From positions 59,449 through 123,448 of the forward strand of contig JAXMHQ010000010.1 in the NCBI GenBank assembly GCA_046346665.1: DNA of 64,000 bases, read 5' to 3'. The notes under the pieces were generated by a model. It was given only the letters and a program-made list of their open reading frames with translations, searched no databases and was not told the origin of the DNA. The stretch is from JAXMHQ01 sp046346665. GTDB lineage: Bacteria > Verrucomicrobiota > Verrucomicrobiia > Limisphaerales > JAXMHQ01. The position numbers and the translations under genes are program-made. Position 1 is the first letter of the stretch. Every line of letters starts with the position of its first letter. Shown in pieces: positions 42,585-51,335 of this stretch.

Positions 42585-44827
42585 GCTCGCCCCTCGACCA
42601 TTTCAGCCATTCGCTCCTCGAACTCTACCGCTTGGAGGTCGAGAACCAGGCGTCGATCCTCACCAACGGACTGCTCGAACTGGAACGCACCCCGGCCGGA
42701 ACCGGCCAGATGCAAAACCTCCTGCGTGCAGCCCATTCCCTGAAAGGCGCCGCCCGCATCGTCAACCTCCAAAGCCCCGTCTCCATCGCCCACGCCATGG
42801 AGGATTGCTTCGTCGCCATGCAAAACGGCGGACTCACCCTCCGCCAGCCCGACGTCGACCTCCTGTTCCGCGGCATCGATCTCCTGCTCCAATCCGCCTC
42901 CGAGGCGGACCAGCACCCGTCCGGCGAACCGGAACCGTCCGAGGCCGCGCGCGCCTTCGTCCGCGAAATCCAGCGCCTCCTCCGCGAACACCGCCCCGCC
43001 ACGGAACCGGCCCCGGCGCAAGCCCTCGAAATCGTCCCGCCCGCCGCCACTCCCGGCCTGCCCGCCGCACCCCGCACCGATGCCCCGGAACGCGTGCTCC
43101 GCCTGACCGCAGAAAACCTCAACCGCCTGCTCGCACTCGCCGGCGAATCCCTCGTCGAATCCCGCTGGCTCCGGCCCTACTCCGATTCCATGCACCGCCT
43201 GCGCCGCATGCAAAGCGAAGTCGCGCGGTCCATCGAGGATCTCCGCAATATCCTCGAACACCAGTCCGGCACCCGGCATTCCCGCGATCCCATCGCCGAA
43301 ACCCTCCGGAAAGTCGCCGAGTGCCAGCAGTTCCTCGCCGAACGCATCGAGGAACTCGAAGTCTTCGACCGCCGCTCCACCCACCTCTCCCACCGCCTCT
43401 ACCTCGAGGTCCTCCGCGCCCGCATGCGCCCGTTCGGCGACGTCGCCCGCCGATTCCCGCGCATGGTCCGCGACCTCGCCCGCACCCTCGGCAAGGAAGT
43501 CCGACTCGAAATCACCGGCGAATCCACCCAGGTCGACCGCGAAGTGCTCGAAAAACTCGAAAGCCCCCTCGCCCACCTCCTCCGCAACGCCGTCGATCAC
43601 GGCTGCGAAACCCCCGCCCAACGCCGCGCCGCCGGCAAATCCCCCGAAAGCCTCATCCGCCTCGAAGCCCGCCAGCGCGCCGGCATGCTCCAGGTCACCG
43701 TCTCCGACGACGGCAACGGCATCGACCAGGACCGGCTCCGACGCCGCATCCTCGAAAAAAATCTCGCCCCGCCCGCCACCCTCGACAAAATCGGCGACGC
43801 CGAACTGCTCAATTTCCTCTTCCTCCCAGGGCTCACCCTCAAGTCCGATGTCACCGAAATCTCCGGGCGCGGCGTCGGACTCGACATCGTTCTCAACATG
43901 GTTCGAACCGTGCGCGGCACCGTCCGCGTCAACACCCAGCCCGGGCTCGGCACCCGGTTCCAGTTGCAGCTCCCCCTCACCCTCTCCGTCATCCGCGCCC
44001 TCCTGTTCAACGTCGGCGGCGAACCCTACGCCCTCGCCCTCGCCCAAATCAGCCGCACCCTCCACGTCCCCCGCAACTCGCTCCAAACCCTCGAGGGCCG
44101 CCCGTTCTTCACCCTCGACCAGGAACCCATCGGCATCGTCACCGCCCACCAGGTCCTCGAATGCGAACCCGGCCTCGCCGGCGACGAACTCCCCGTCATC
44201 GTCCTCGGCGACCGCAAATCCCGCTATGGCCTCGTCGTCGACCGGTTCCTCGGCGAAGGCGAACTCGTCGTCCAACCCCTCGACCCACGCCTTGGCAAGG
44301 TCAAGGATATCCACGCCGCCGCACTCATGGAGGACGGCGCCCCCGTCCTCATCCTCGACGTCGACGACCTCATCGATTCCATCGGCCGACTCATCTCCGA
44401 CGGCGGCCTCGCCCGCGGTTTGCCCGACTCCTCCCAGCGCCGCCGCACCCGGAAACGCATCCTCGCCGTCGACGATTCCGTGTCGGTCCGCGAGCTGGAA
44501 CAAAAACTCCTCGCCAGCCGCGGCTACGAAGCCGACGTGGCCGTCGACGGCATCGACGCCTGGAATGCCGTCCGTACTGGACGTTACGACCTCGTCATCA
44601 CCGACGTCGACATGCCCCGGCTCGATGGCATCGAACTGGCCATGCGCATCAAACGCGATCCCGCCCTCAAGTCCTTGCCCGTCATGATCGTATCTTACAA
44701 GGACGGCGACGAGGACCGCGTCCGGGGGCTGCAGGCGGGGGCCGATTACTACCTCGACAAGGGCAGTTTTCACGATGAAACGCTCCTCCAGGCCGTCATG
44801 GATTTGATTGGCAAACCGGAGCCTTAA
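42581..44827 (+). CDS. CheA-type histidine kinase with C-terminal receiver (WspE-like)
   Basis: The 748-residue protein has an HPt domain with His52 (RAAHSLKGAARI), a dimerisation part, a HATPase domain (LAHLLRNAVDHGCETP, SDDGNGID, GRGVGLDIVLNMV), a CheW-like regulatory domain (GEPYALALAQISR) and a receiver with acceptor Asp675 (ITDVDMPRLDG). The GTG at 42581 overlaps the CheW stop; the open frame further upstream is shadow. The hybrid form is the WspE layout and lets the kinase pass or drain phosphate itself. Confidence 0.92.
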   Translation: MSSPLDHFSHSLLELYRLEVENQASILTNGLLELERTPAGTGQMQNLLRAAHSLKGAARIVNLQSPVSIAHAMEDCFVAMQNGGLTLRQPDVDLLFRGIDLLLQSASEADQHPSGEPEPSEAARAFVREIQRLLREHRPATEPAPAQALEIVPPAATPGLPAAPRTDAPERVLRLTAENLNRLLALAGESLVESRWLRPYSDSMHRLRRMQSEVARSIEDLRNILEHQSGTRHSRDPIAETLRKVAECQQFLAERIEELEVFDRRSTHLSHRLYLEVLRARMRPFGDVARRFPRMVRDLARTLGKEVRLEITGESTQVDREVLEKLESPLAHLLRNAVDHGCETPAQRRAAGKSPESLIRLEARQRAGMLQVTVSDDGNGIDQDRLRRRILEKNLAPPATLDKIGDAELLNFLFLPGLTLKSDVTEISGRGVGLDIVLNMVRTVRGTVRVNTQPGLGTRFQLQLPLTLSVIRALLFNVGGEPYALALAQISRTLHVPRNSLQTLEGRPFFTLDQEPIGIVTAHQVLECEPGLAGDELPVIVLGDRKSRYGLVVDRFLGEGELVVQPLDPRLGKVKDIHAAALMEDGAPVLILDVDDLIDSIGRLISDGGLARGLPDSSQRRRTRKRILAVDDSVSVRELEQKLLASRGYEADVAVDGIDAWNAVRTGRYDLVITDVDMPRLDGIELAMRIKRDPALKSLPVMIVSYKDGDEDRVRGLQAGADYYLDKGSFHDETLLQAVMDLIGKPEP

Positions 44828-44916
44828 GTCCTATGTTGATTGAACCCGGAACGGCAGGATTGCGGAATCCCGCCGTGCGCGGGGACACGATGATTCACGG
44901 GAACTGAGCGGTTGTT

Positions 44917-47472
44917 ATGTCGGACCATCCAGCCTATCCGCCCGCCAGGGTGGAAATGGAACACGCGCGGGCCGGGTCGGACTACCATGTCATGGTCCTG
45001 TTGGTGGACGACCAGGCCATGGTCTGCGAAGCCGTCCGCCGCGCCCTCGCCAGCCAGTCTGACGTCGATTTCCATTTCTGCGCCGACGCGCGCGAAGCCG
45101 TCGCCGTCGCCAATCAACTCCGCCCCACCGTAATCCTCCAGGACCTCGTCATGCCCGGCATCGACGGACTCACCCTCGTCGGCCAGTTCCGCGCCAACCC
45201 GTCGACCCGCGACACCCCGATCATCGTCCTGTCCACAAACGAAAATCCGCAGGTCAAAGGCCAGGCCTTCGCGATGGGCGCCAACGATTACATGGTCAAA
45301 CTGCCGGACCGCGTCGAACTCATCGCCCGCATCCGCTACCATTCCCGCGCCTACCTCAACCAGCTCCAGCGCGACGCCGCCTACCGCGCCCTGCGCGAAA
45401 GCCAGCAACAACTCATCGAAAGCAACGCCGCCCTCGTCGCGCTCAACCAGAAACTCTCCGAAACCACCGTCGCCAAATCGGAATTCCTGGCCAACATGAG
45501 CCACGAAATCCGCACCCCGATGAACGGCGTCATCGGCATGACCGCCCTGCTCCTGGACACCGAGCTCACCGACGAACAGCGCGAATACGTCGAAGCCACC
45601 CGCAGCAGCGCCGACGCTCTCCTCACCATCATCAACGACATCCTCGATTTCTCGAAAATCGAGTCGGGCAAACTCGAACTGGAAAGCCACCCGTTCGAAC
45701 TCCACACCTGCATCGAGGAAGCCCTCAACCTCCTCACCCCCAAAGCCACCGAGAAGAACCTCGACCTCGCCTACGTCGTCGACGATGCCATCCCGAAGAT
45801 TCTCGTCAGCGACGTCACGCGGCTCCGCCAGATCCTCGTCAACCTCGTCGGCAACGCCGTCAAATTCACCCACCACGGCGAAGTCGTCGTCGAAGTCTCC
45901 CCCGCCGCCCACAACCGCCGAACCGCCGAACCCGGCCACGAACACGACACCGATTTCATCCGTCACCCGGAGGAATGGCTGCTCCATTTCACCGTCCGCG
46001 ACACCGGCATCGGCATCCCCCTCGAAAAACAAAGCCGCCTCTTCAAATCCTTCCAGCAGGTCGACGCCTCCACCACCCGCCACTACGGCGGCACCGGGCT
46101 CGGCCTCGCGATCTGCAAACGGTTGACCGAACTGCTCGGCGGAAAGATCTGGGTCGAAAGCGGCGCCGGTCAGGGCGCCACGTTCCATTTCACTATCCTG
46201 GCAAAAGCCACCGGCGCCTCCGCACTGCCCAACTGGCAGCAGCCCCAGGCCCCCCTCCAGGGCAAACGCCTCCTCGTCATCGAGGACAACGCCGTCAACC
46301 GCCGCATCATCCTCCACCGCGCCGAACAATGGGGCATGCTCGCCGTCGGCGCCGCCTCCGCCCGCGAAGCCCTCGCCATCCTCGCCGAAAGCCCCGGCAC
46401 CGACGCCGCCATCGTCGACCTCCAACTGCCCGATACCGACGGATTCGCCCTCGTCGGACAACTGCGCGCCATCCCCGGCTGCGGCGAATTACCCGTCCTC
46501 CTGCTGTCCAGCATCCGCCTGCGCAACGACGACCTCCGGCCCGCCGCCGCCGGCGCCACTCTCTTCATCCATAAACCCATCCGGCCCGCCCAATTGCTCG
46601 ACGCCGTCTGCCGCGCCCTCAACGTCCAGCTTCAACGCGAAAAAAAGGCGCCCGCAGCTCCCGTCCTCGATTCCAATTTCGCCAAACGATTTCCCCTCCG
46701 CATCCTTCTGGCCGACGACAATCCCATCAACCAGAAGGTCGGACTCAGCGTGCTCCAGAAACTCGGCTACCGCGCCGACGTCGCCAACGACGGAACCGAA
46801 GTCCTCAAGGCTCTCGAACAAAAAGCCTACGACATCGTGCTGCTCGACGTGCAAATGCCCGAAATGGACGGACTCGAAGCCACCCGGCGCATCCGCGCCC
46901 GCTGGACCGGCGACCGCAGCCCGTGCATCATCGCCATGACCGGCAATGCCCTCATGGGCGACCGCGAAAAATGCCTCGCCGCCGGCATGGACGATTACAT
47001 CTCCAAGCCGGTCCGCATCGCCGAATTGCAAAACACGCTGGAACGATGGGGTCCCACCCGCGCCCGCCGCTCCGACACCACGTTCCTGCACAAATCCGCC
47101 CTGCAATCCCGCGAAAGCCTCATCGACGAAAGCATCCTCCAGGAACTGCGCGAAATGGAACCCGAGGAAGGCAGCAACATCGTCCAGGAACTCGTCGACC
47201 TCTTCCTGGAAAGCGCGCCCGAACGGATCGCCCAGATCGGCGAAGCCATCAACGATCCCACGAGGCTCGCCTTCCAGGCCCATGCCCTCAAAAGCATGAG
47301 CCTCAACCTCGGCGCACGCCGCATCGTGGAAATCTCCCAGCAACTCGAGGAACTCGGCCGCTCCCGCGACCTCGCCTCCGTCCCCCACCTGCTCCGCGAA
47401 CTCGAGGTCGCCTTCAACCAAACCAAGTTCCACCTGCTCCCGCTGCGCGATAAACGCGCATCGTCCCAGTAA
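44917..47472 (+). CDS. Hybrid phosphorelay kinase: WspR-like receiver, HisKA, HATPase, two receivers, HPt
   Basis: The 851-residue protein has this domain order. Receiver 1 (about 24-145) has acceptor Asp76 in LQDLVMPGIDGLTLV. Its sequence (PTVILQDLVMPG, GANDYMVKLPDRVELIARIR) closely resembles the receiver of WspR as I remember it. A short coiled coil (YRALRESQQQLIESN) follows, then HisKA with His196 (NMSHEIRTPMNGVIGM) and HATPase (VNLVGNAVKF, RDTGIGIP, GGTGLGLAIC). Receiver 2 has Asp501 (IVDLQLPD), receiver 3 Asp644 (LLDVQMPEMDG) and the HPt domain His789 (QAHALKSMSLNLGA). It contains no GGDEF domain. It lies 89 nt after the CheA hybrid, same strand, so it probably takes the output role of that kinase. 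Confidence 0.9.
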   Translation: MSDHPAYPPARVEMEHARAGSDYHVMVLLVDDQAMVCEAVRRALASQSDVDFHFCADAREAVAVANQLRPTVILQDLVMPGIDGLTLVGQFRANPSTRDTPIIVLSTNENPQVKGQAFAMGANDYMVKLPDRVELIARIRYHSRAYLNQLQRDAAYRALRESQQQLIESNAALVALNQKLSETTVAKSEFLANMSHEIRTPMNGVIGMTALLLDTELTDEQREYVEATRSSADALLTIINDILDFSKIESGKLELESHPFELHTCIEEALNLLTPKATEKNLDLAYVVDDAIPKILVSDVTRLRQILVNLVGNAVKFTHHGEVVVEVSPAAHNRRTAEPGHEHDTDFIRHPEEWLLHFTVRDTGIGIPLEKQSRLFKSFQQVDASTTRHYGGTGLGLAICKRLTELLGGKIWVESGAGQGATFHFTILAKATGASALPNWQQPQAPLQGKRLLVIEDNAVNRRIILHRAEQWGMLAVGAASAREALAILAESPGTDAAIVDLQLPDTDGFALVGQLRAIPGCGELPVLLLSSIRLRNDDLRPAAAGATLFIHKPIRPAQLLDAVCRALNVQLQREKKAPAAPVLDSNFAKRFPLRILLADDNPINQKVGLSVLQKLGYRADVANDGTEVLKALEQKAYDIVLLDVQMPEMDGLEATRRIRARWTGDRSPCIIAMTGNALMGDREKCLAAGMDDYISKPVRIAELQNTLERWGPTRARRSDTTFLHKSALQSRESLIDESILQELREMEPEEGSNIVQELVDLFLESAPERIAQIGEAINDPTRLAFQAHALKSMSLNLGARRIVEISQQLEELGRSRDLASVPHLLRELEVAFNQTKFHLLPLRDKRASSQ

Positions 47473-47545
47473 CATCCGTCCCATCTGTCGCATCCGTCCC
47501 ATCCGTCCCATGCGACGGATGCGACAGACGGGACGGACGCGACCT
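47473..47545. repeat. Nonamer hairpin (CATCCGTCC)
   Basis: Four nonamers CATCCGTCC, CATCTGTCG, CATCCGTCC, CATCCGTCC are followed at once by the inverse series GACGGATGC, GACAGACGG, GACGGACGC. The arms meet with almost no loop, giving one long stem just after the kinase gene stop. It may terminate transcription. Confidence 0.75.
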
Positions 47546-47604
47546 CGCCTCTGTCGTCAATTTTTCTGCGTGCTTTTTCAACCTCAAGAACCCATCTTAA
47601 AATC

Positions 47605-48837
47605 ATGACAATCTGGTTATTGTTCCTGGTGGTGATGGGTTCCGCGATCGGCATGGGCCTCCGGCAAGGCGGCATCCGCGCCGCATTCACGTCCGTTGGC
47701 ATCTTCACCGGCGCCCTGCTCGCCATGCCCCTCGGCCGGCTGCTCCGCCCGCTCCTCGGAAATTTCGGCGTCAAGGACGACATGCGCCTCTGGCTCGTCC
47801 CGCCCGTCATCGCCTTCATCCTCGTGCTCGCCGTGTTCAAGATCTGCGCCCAGGTCGTCCACAAAAAAATCCAGGTGCATTACAAATACAAGGCGGGCGA
47901 CCTCGTCCTCACCCTCTGGCTCCGGCTCAATGCCCGGCTCGGATTGTGCCTCGGTGCCCTCAACGGAACCGCCTACATCATCCTGCTCTCACTCGTCCTT
48001 TACCTGCCCGGCTATTGGGCCGTTCAACTGGTCTCCACCAGCAACCCCGCCGCCGACCCCCGTTCCCTTCGCATCCTCAGCCGGCTCGGCTGGGACCTCC
48101 AAAAAACCGGCCTCAGCAAAGTCGCCGCCGCGCTGGAACGCATGCCCGCCTCCTACTACGACGCCGCCGACCTGGTGAACAAGATCTACCATACCCCCCT
48201 CCTCGAAGCCCGGCTCTACCGCTACCCCGCCTTCCTCGGCCTCGCCGATATGCCCGAATTCCAGTCCGTCCTCAACGACACCCAGTTCACCGAAGCCTGG
48301 ATGAAACAACGGCCCCTGCCGGAACTCCTGAAATTCGGATCCGTCCAGTCCGTGATGAACAATCGGTCGCTCAAACGCAACGTCTGGCGCGTTGCCGAAC
48401 CCAACCTCCACGACCTCGACCAATACCTCACCAATGGGATCTCCCAAACCTACAACGACAAAATCCTCGGGCGCTGGAATTTCAGCCTCAACGGCACCGC
48501 CGGCCTGCTGCGCAAAGCGCGCCCCAACATTTCATCCACCGAAATGTCGCGCATGAAAAAATGGATGGCCGCAAGCTTCAACAAAACCATGCTGGTCGCC
48601 AATCCCGAACACCAAATCCAAATCCGCAACCTGCCACCCCCGCTTAAACCCGCCACGGCCGGCGCCGCCCCGGCCGAACCCCAGAACGTCGAAGGCGAAT
48701 GGAAAGAAACCGACGGCAAATACACCGTCAGCTACAGCGGCTGGGGACACCAGGAGGAAGCCACAGTCGAAATCGAAGGCGACCGCCTCACCCTCGGCAG
48801 CAGCGGACTCGGACTGATGTTCGAACGGGAAGATTGA
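47605..48837 (+). CDS. CvpA-like membrane protein with large C-terminal domain
   Basis: The 410-residue protein has four hydrophobic segments in its first 130 residues (MTIWLLFLVVMGSAIGMGL, GIFTGALLAMPLGRLL, WLVPPVIAFILVLAVFKICA, LNGTAYIILLSLVLYLPGYW), a layout like CvpA family proteins. Residues 140-350 are hydrophilic (RSLRILSRLGWDLQ ...) and the last 45 end in a short beta domain (EGEWKETDGKYTVSYSGW). The C-terminal part is not recognised. It is a single gene between two repeat blocks. Confidence 0.65.
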   Translation: MTIWLLFLVVMGSAIGMGLRQGGIRAAFTSVGIFTGALLAMPLGRLLRPLLGNFGVKDDMRLWLVPPVIAFILVLAVFKICAQVVHKKIQVHYKYKAGDLVLTLWLRLNARLGLCLGALNGTAYIILLSLVLYLPGYWAVQLVSTSNPAADPRSLRILSRLGWDLQKTGLSKVAAALERMPASYYDAADLVNKIYHTPLLEARLYRYPAFLGLADMPEFQSVLNDTQFTEAWMKQRPLPELLKFGSVQSVMNNRSLKRNVWRVAEPNLHDLDQYLTNGISQTYNDKILGRWNFSLNGTAGLLRKARPNISSTEMSRMKKWMAASFNKTMLVANPEHQIQIRNLPPPLKPATAGAAPAEPQNVEGEWKETDGKYTVSYSGWGHQEEATVEIEGDRLTLGSSGLGLMFERED

Positions 48838-48845
48838 CCTACTTG

Positions 48846-48915
48846 AGGGAGGGACGGCGTCCGCGCCGTCCCCATCTGTGTCTGTGTTCGGGCCGGCAAG
48901 ACGCCAGCCCTCCCG
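48846..48915. repeat. Pair of GGGAGGG-type GC hairpins in opposite directions
   Basis: The first copy (48846-48873) has stem GGGACGGCG / CGCCGTCCC. The second (48890-48915) is inverted and reads GGGAGGGCTGGCGTCTTGCC on the minus strand, close to the copy at 30020-30045. They lie between convergent genes and may act as a two-way terminator. Confidence 0.7.
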
Positions 48916-48918
48916 GGA

Positions 48919-49413
48919 TCAACGCCCCGGCACCACAAGCGCCGCCGGCTGGCCTTGAAGAGGGAATTGCCCCTGGATCTGGTCGAACAGGGAACCGCCG
49001 TTGGGCGCCATCGCGTTCGTGCTGCTCACCGCAACCAAAGTCGTCGACGCCATCCCCGGCTCCGCCAGCGCCAGCGCATCCCCGGGGGTCAGGGAATCAC
49101 TCGCCAGCGATTGCGTCGTCAATGAAATCGGCGAATTCTCCGAATACACAATCCCCGAAATCATCAGCGCAAAAACCGCCGCCCCAAAGGCGCCCGCAAA
49201 CGCCGGACGCGCCTCCACCAACGCCGTCAATTTCTGCAAGAACACCGACTGATTCCGCCACCGCTCAAACCAGGAAACCTGCTGCTCACCAGCCCGGATC
49301 CGGCTGATCACGCTGCTGGAAAAATTGTTGAAATATCCCGGCGGCGGCACCTCGTGCCGCTTCAGCGCCATCAACCGGCGCAAGGCCTCGAATTCGTGAG
49401 AATCTCTGCTCAT
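48919..49413 (-). CDS. Candidate anti-sigma factor (single-pass membrane protein)
   Basis: The 164-residue protein starts MSRDSHEFEALRRLMALKRH, a helical cytoplasmic part with EVPPPGYFNNFSSSVISRIR, then one membrane segment (AFGAAVFALMISGIVYSE, about 81-98) and a Ser/Pro-rich outer part. There is no HxxxCxxC zinc motif. The role is inferred from the 4-nt overlap with the upstream sigma factor gene, the usual sigma/anti-sigma layout. Confidence 0.65.
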   Translation of the reverse strand: MSRDSHEFEALRRLMALKRHEVPPPGYFNNFSSSVISRIRAGEQQVSWFERWRNQSVFLQKLTALVEARPAFAGAFGAAVFALMISGIVYSENSPISLTTQSLASDSLTPGDALALAEPGMASTTLVAVSSTNAMAPNGGSLFDQIQGQFPLQGQPAALVVPGR

Positions 49414-50084
49414 AACCAGTTCACATACTCGGACAGATATGCCTGCAACTGCTGCCGCGCATAAAACAGCCGCGACCGAACCGTCCCGATGTTGCATTCC
49501 ATGATCTTCGCAATTTCCTCGTGCGAAAGACCTTGAACATCATGCAAGGTCACAACCAATCTATGCGGTTCAGACAACTTCTGCATCGCTTCGTTCAATT
49601 TTTCCTGCAACTCACCCAAATTCACCTCGCGATGCGGCGTCTTGTCCGAAATCAAACTCACCAGGTCCGGATCGTGTTCCACATTGAAATCCAGGTCGTT
49701 CAAACTCATCTGCGTGCGGTTCTTCTTCTGCTTCAAGAAGTTAATCGCCTTGTTCACAGCGATCCGGTAGATCCACGTGTAGAAACTTGAGCCGCCTTTG
49801 AAGGATTTTAATACCTGGAAAGCCTTGATAAACGCCTCCTGCGCCAGGTCGTTCGCATCCTCATGATTCGACGTCATGTGATATAACGTCGCGTAAATCC
49901 GCTCCTGATAACGCCGCACCAGCTCGTCGTAAGCCCCCAAATCCCCATGACGCGCTTTCCGGACCAACTCAGCCTCGTCCGACGGTCTCGAAGGAGCCGG
50001 CACACCCGCGGAGCGCTCCTCCGCGGCCGCTTCATCGTCCTTGCGGGCTGCCGGGTCGGTCATAATGGGCATAGCATGACTCAA
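49410..50084 (-). CDS. ECF sigma factor (sigma-70 family, RpoE-like)
   Basis: The 224-residue protein has region 2 (DLGAYDELVRRYQERIYATL, DANDLAQEAFIKAF with the conserved DLAQEAF, and SSFYTWIYRIAVNKAINFLK) and region 4 (VVTLHDVQGLSHEEIAKIMECNIGTVRSRL, a helix-turn-helix). It directs RNA polymerase to its own promoters, usually under cell-envelope stress. The first 40 residues are a charged extension. Its start overlaps the polyprenyl synthase stop. Confidence 0.92.
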   Translation of the reverse strand: MSHAMPIMTDPAARKDDEAAAEERSAGVPAPSRPSDEAELVRKARHGDLGAYDELVRRYQERIYATLYHMTSNHEDANDLAQEAFIKAFQVLKSFKGGSSFYTWIYRIAVNKAINFLKQKKNRTQMSLNDLDFNVEHDPDLVSLISDKTPHREVNLGELQEKLNEAMQKLSEPHRLVVTLHDVQGLSHEEIAKIMECNIGTVRSRLFYARQQLQAYLSEYVNWL

Positions 50085-51127
50085 GCACCCAGGGAATCCG
50101 TTTGCCGCGCGAAATGATCGGTCAAACCCAACAAACTGCTCCGGCCCTCGGTCTCAGGCAGCGATCGAATCATCTGCCGCGCCCGCTCCAGGCAACCCTG
50201 GATGCTCTCCACCGACGCCGCCAACGCATCGTAACGCATCAATAATTGCTGCACCTCCCGCAACGCCCCGTCCCCACGATCCTTGATGATCGATTCCAGC
50301 CGGTCGCGATCGGACGCCGTCGCCCGCTCGCGGAAAACCAGCACCGGCAGCGTCAGTTTCCCTTTCGCCAGGTCCGTGCCCAGCGATTTGCCGGCCGCCG
50401 CCTCGGATCCAAACAGGTCGACACAATCGTCGTAAACCTGGTAGGCGGTTCCGAACGCGAGCCCGAATTGACGGAACGCCGCCCGCTGCGCGGCCGACGC
50501 GTTGTTCAAAAACGCCGCGAGATCGCACGACAATGCAAACAACTCGCCCGTCTTCATCTCGAGCACGCGGAAGTATTCGGACCTCGAAAAATTGAAATCA
50601 CCCCGGTGCTGCGTCTGCAATATCTCGCCCGAACAAACCGTGTTCGTCGCCATCGCCACCGCCCGGCACACTTCCGGGGTGGGAAATCCCGCCGACAATT
50701 TCAACGCCTGCGCAAAAAGACAGTCGCCAAACAACACCGCGATCTCGTTCCCCCAGTTCGCCGCAAGGGTCGGACGCCCCCGCCGGATCTCGCTCTCGTC
50801 CATGACATCGTCATGCACCAGCGTCGCCAGGTGTACCATCTCCACAATCACCGCCACCGTCACGTGCGCATCCACCGTGCGCGACAGCGCGTTCGCAGTC
50901 AGCGCCACCAGGGCCGGGCGCAAATGCTTCCCGTTCCCGTTCAACGCATACTCCGCATACGGTTTGATGGCCGGATCAAACTCGCCCACCTGCTTCATCA
51001 ATCGGGTTTGGACCGCCTCCAAAAAAGGCTCCACGGGTCCCACAATCTGCTTCCAGGAAGGCACAGCTCCCAAACCGGCCGAAGCGCCCGAAGGTGCCGG
51101 GACCACTTTGGATTCAGCAGCTAACAT
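50081..51127 (-). CDS. Polyprenyl diphosphate synthase (IspB-like)
   Basis: The 348-residue all-helical prenyltransferase has the first Asp-rich motif in ATLVHDDVMDES, GNEIAVLFGDCLFAQAL, the lysine in KTGELFALSCDL and the second motif in QVYDDCVDLFGS. The FARM has the shape of long-chain enzymes that make the side chain of quinones or the undecaprenyl-type carriers. The start is supported by the absence of upstream in-frame ATGs near; it is first of a three-gene overlapping set with the sigma and anti-sigma genes. Confidence 0.88.
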   Translation of the reverse strand: MLAAESKVVPAPSGASAGLGAVPSWKQIVGPVEPFLEAVQTRLMKQVGEFDPAIKPYAEYALNGNGKHLRPALVALTANALSRTVDAHVTVAVIVEMVHLATLVHDDVMDESEIRRGRPTLAANWGNEIAVLFGDCLFAQALKLSAGFPTPEVCRAVAMATNTVCSGEILQTQHRGDFNFSRSEYFRVLEMKTGELFALSCDLAAFLNNASAAQRAAFRQFGLAFGTAYQVYDDCVDLFGSEAAAGKSLGTDLAKGKLTLPVLVFRERATASDRDRLESIIKDRGDGALREVQQLLMRYDALAASVESIQGCLERARQMIRSLPETEGRSSLLGLTDHFARQTDSLGA

Positions 51128-51335
51128 TCGTCAGCAGTTTACGGTTGCCCCTCATTCAAGTCAAACCCGATGATGCCCGCCCCACCGCAAACCATGGCTG
51201 GTCAGACGGACTTTCCAGGGACGCCGAGGACGGCGCCGCTCCCGTTCCATCCCGGGGGGGCGGCCGTCCCCCCGGCCCCAACTTCACCACCAATTTTCAC
51301 ATGCCCACTCAACCATCTTCGCCTATATTGCGCCC
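51128..51335. other. Divergent gap, no gene seen
   Basis: The gap of 208 nt between divergent ispB-like and helicase genes contains a C/G-rich palindromic stretch (GGACGGCGCCGCTCC near 51222, GGGGCGGCCGTCCCC near 51255). No promoter stands out by eye. Confidence 0.4.

Noticed and set aside
42098..44773. 891-codon open frame on the minus strand opposite the CheA hybrid
   Set aside because: It is a GC-rich shadow. The plus-strand frame has clear HPt, HATPase, CheW and receiver motifs, while the minus-strand product is only Gly/Ala/Glu/Asp/Val-rich with no domain.
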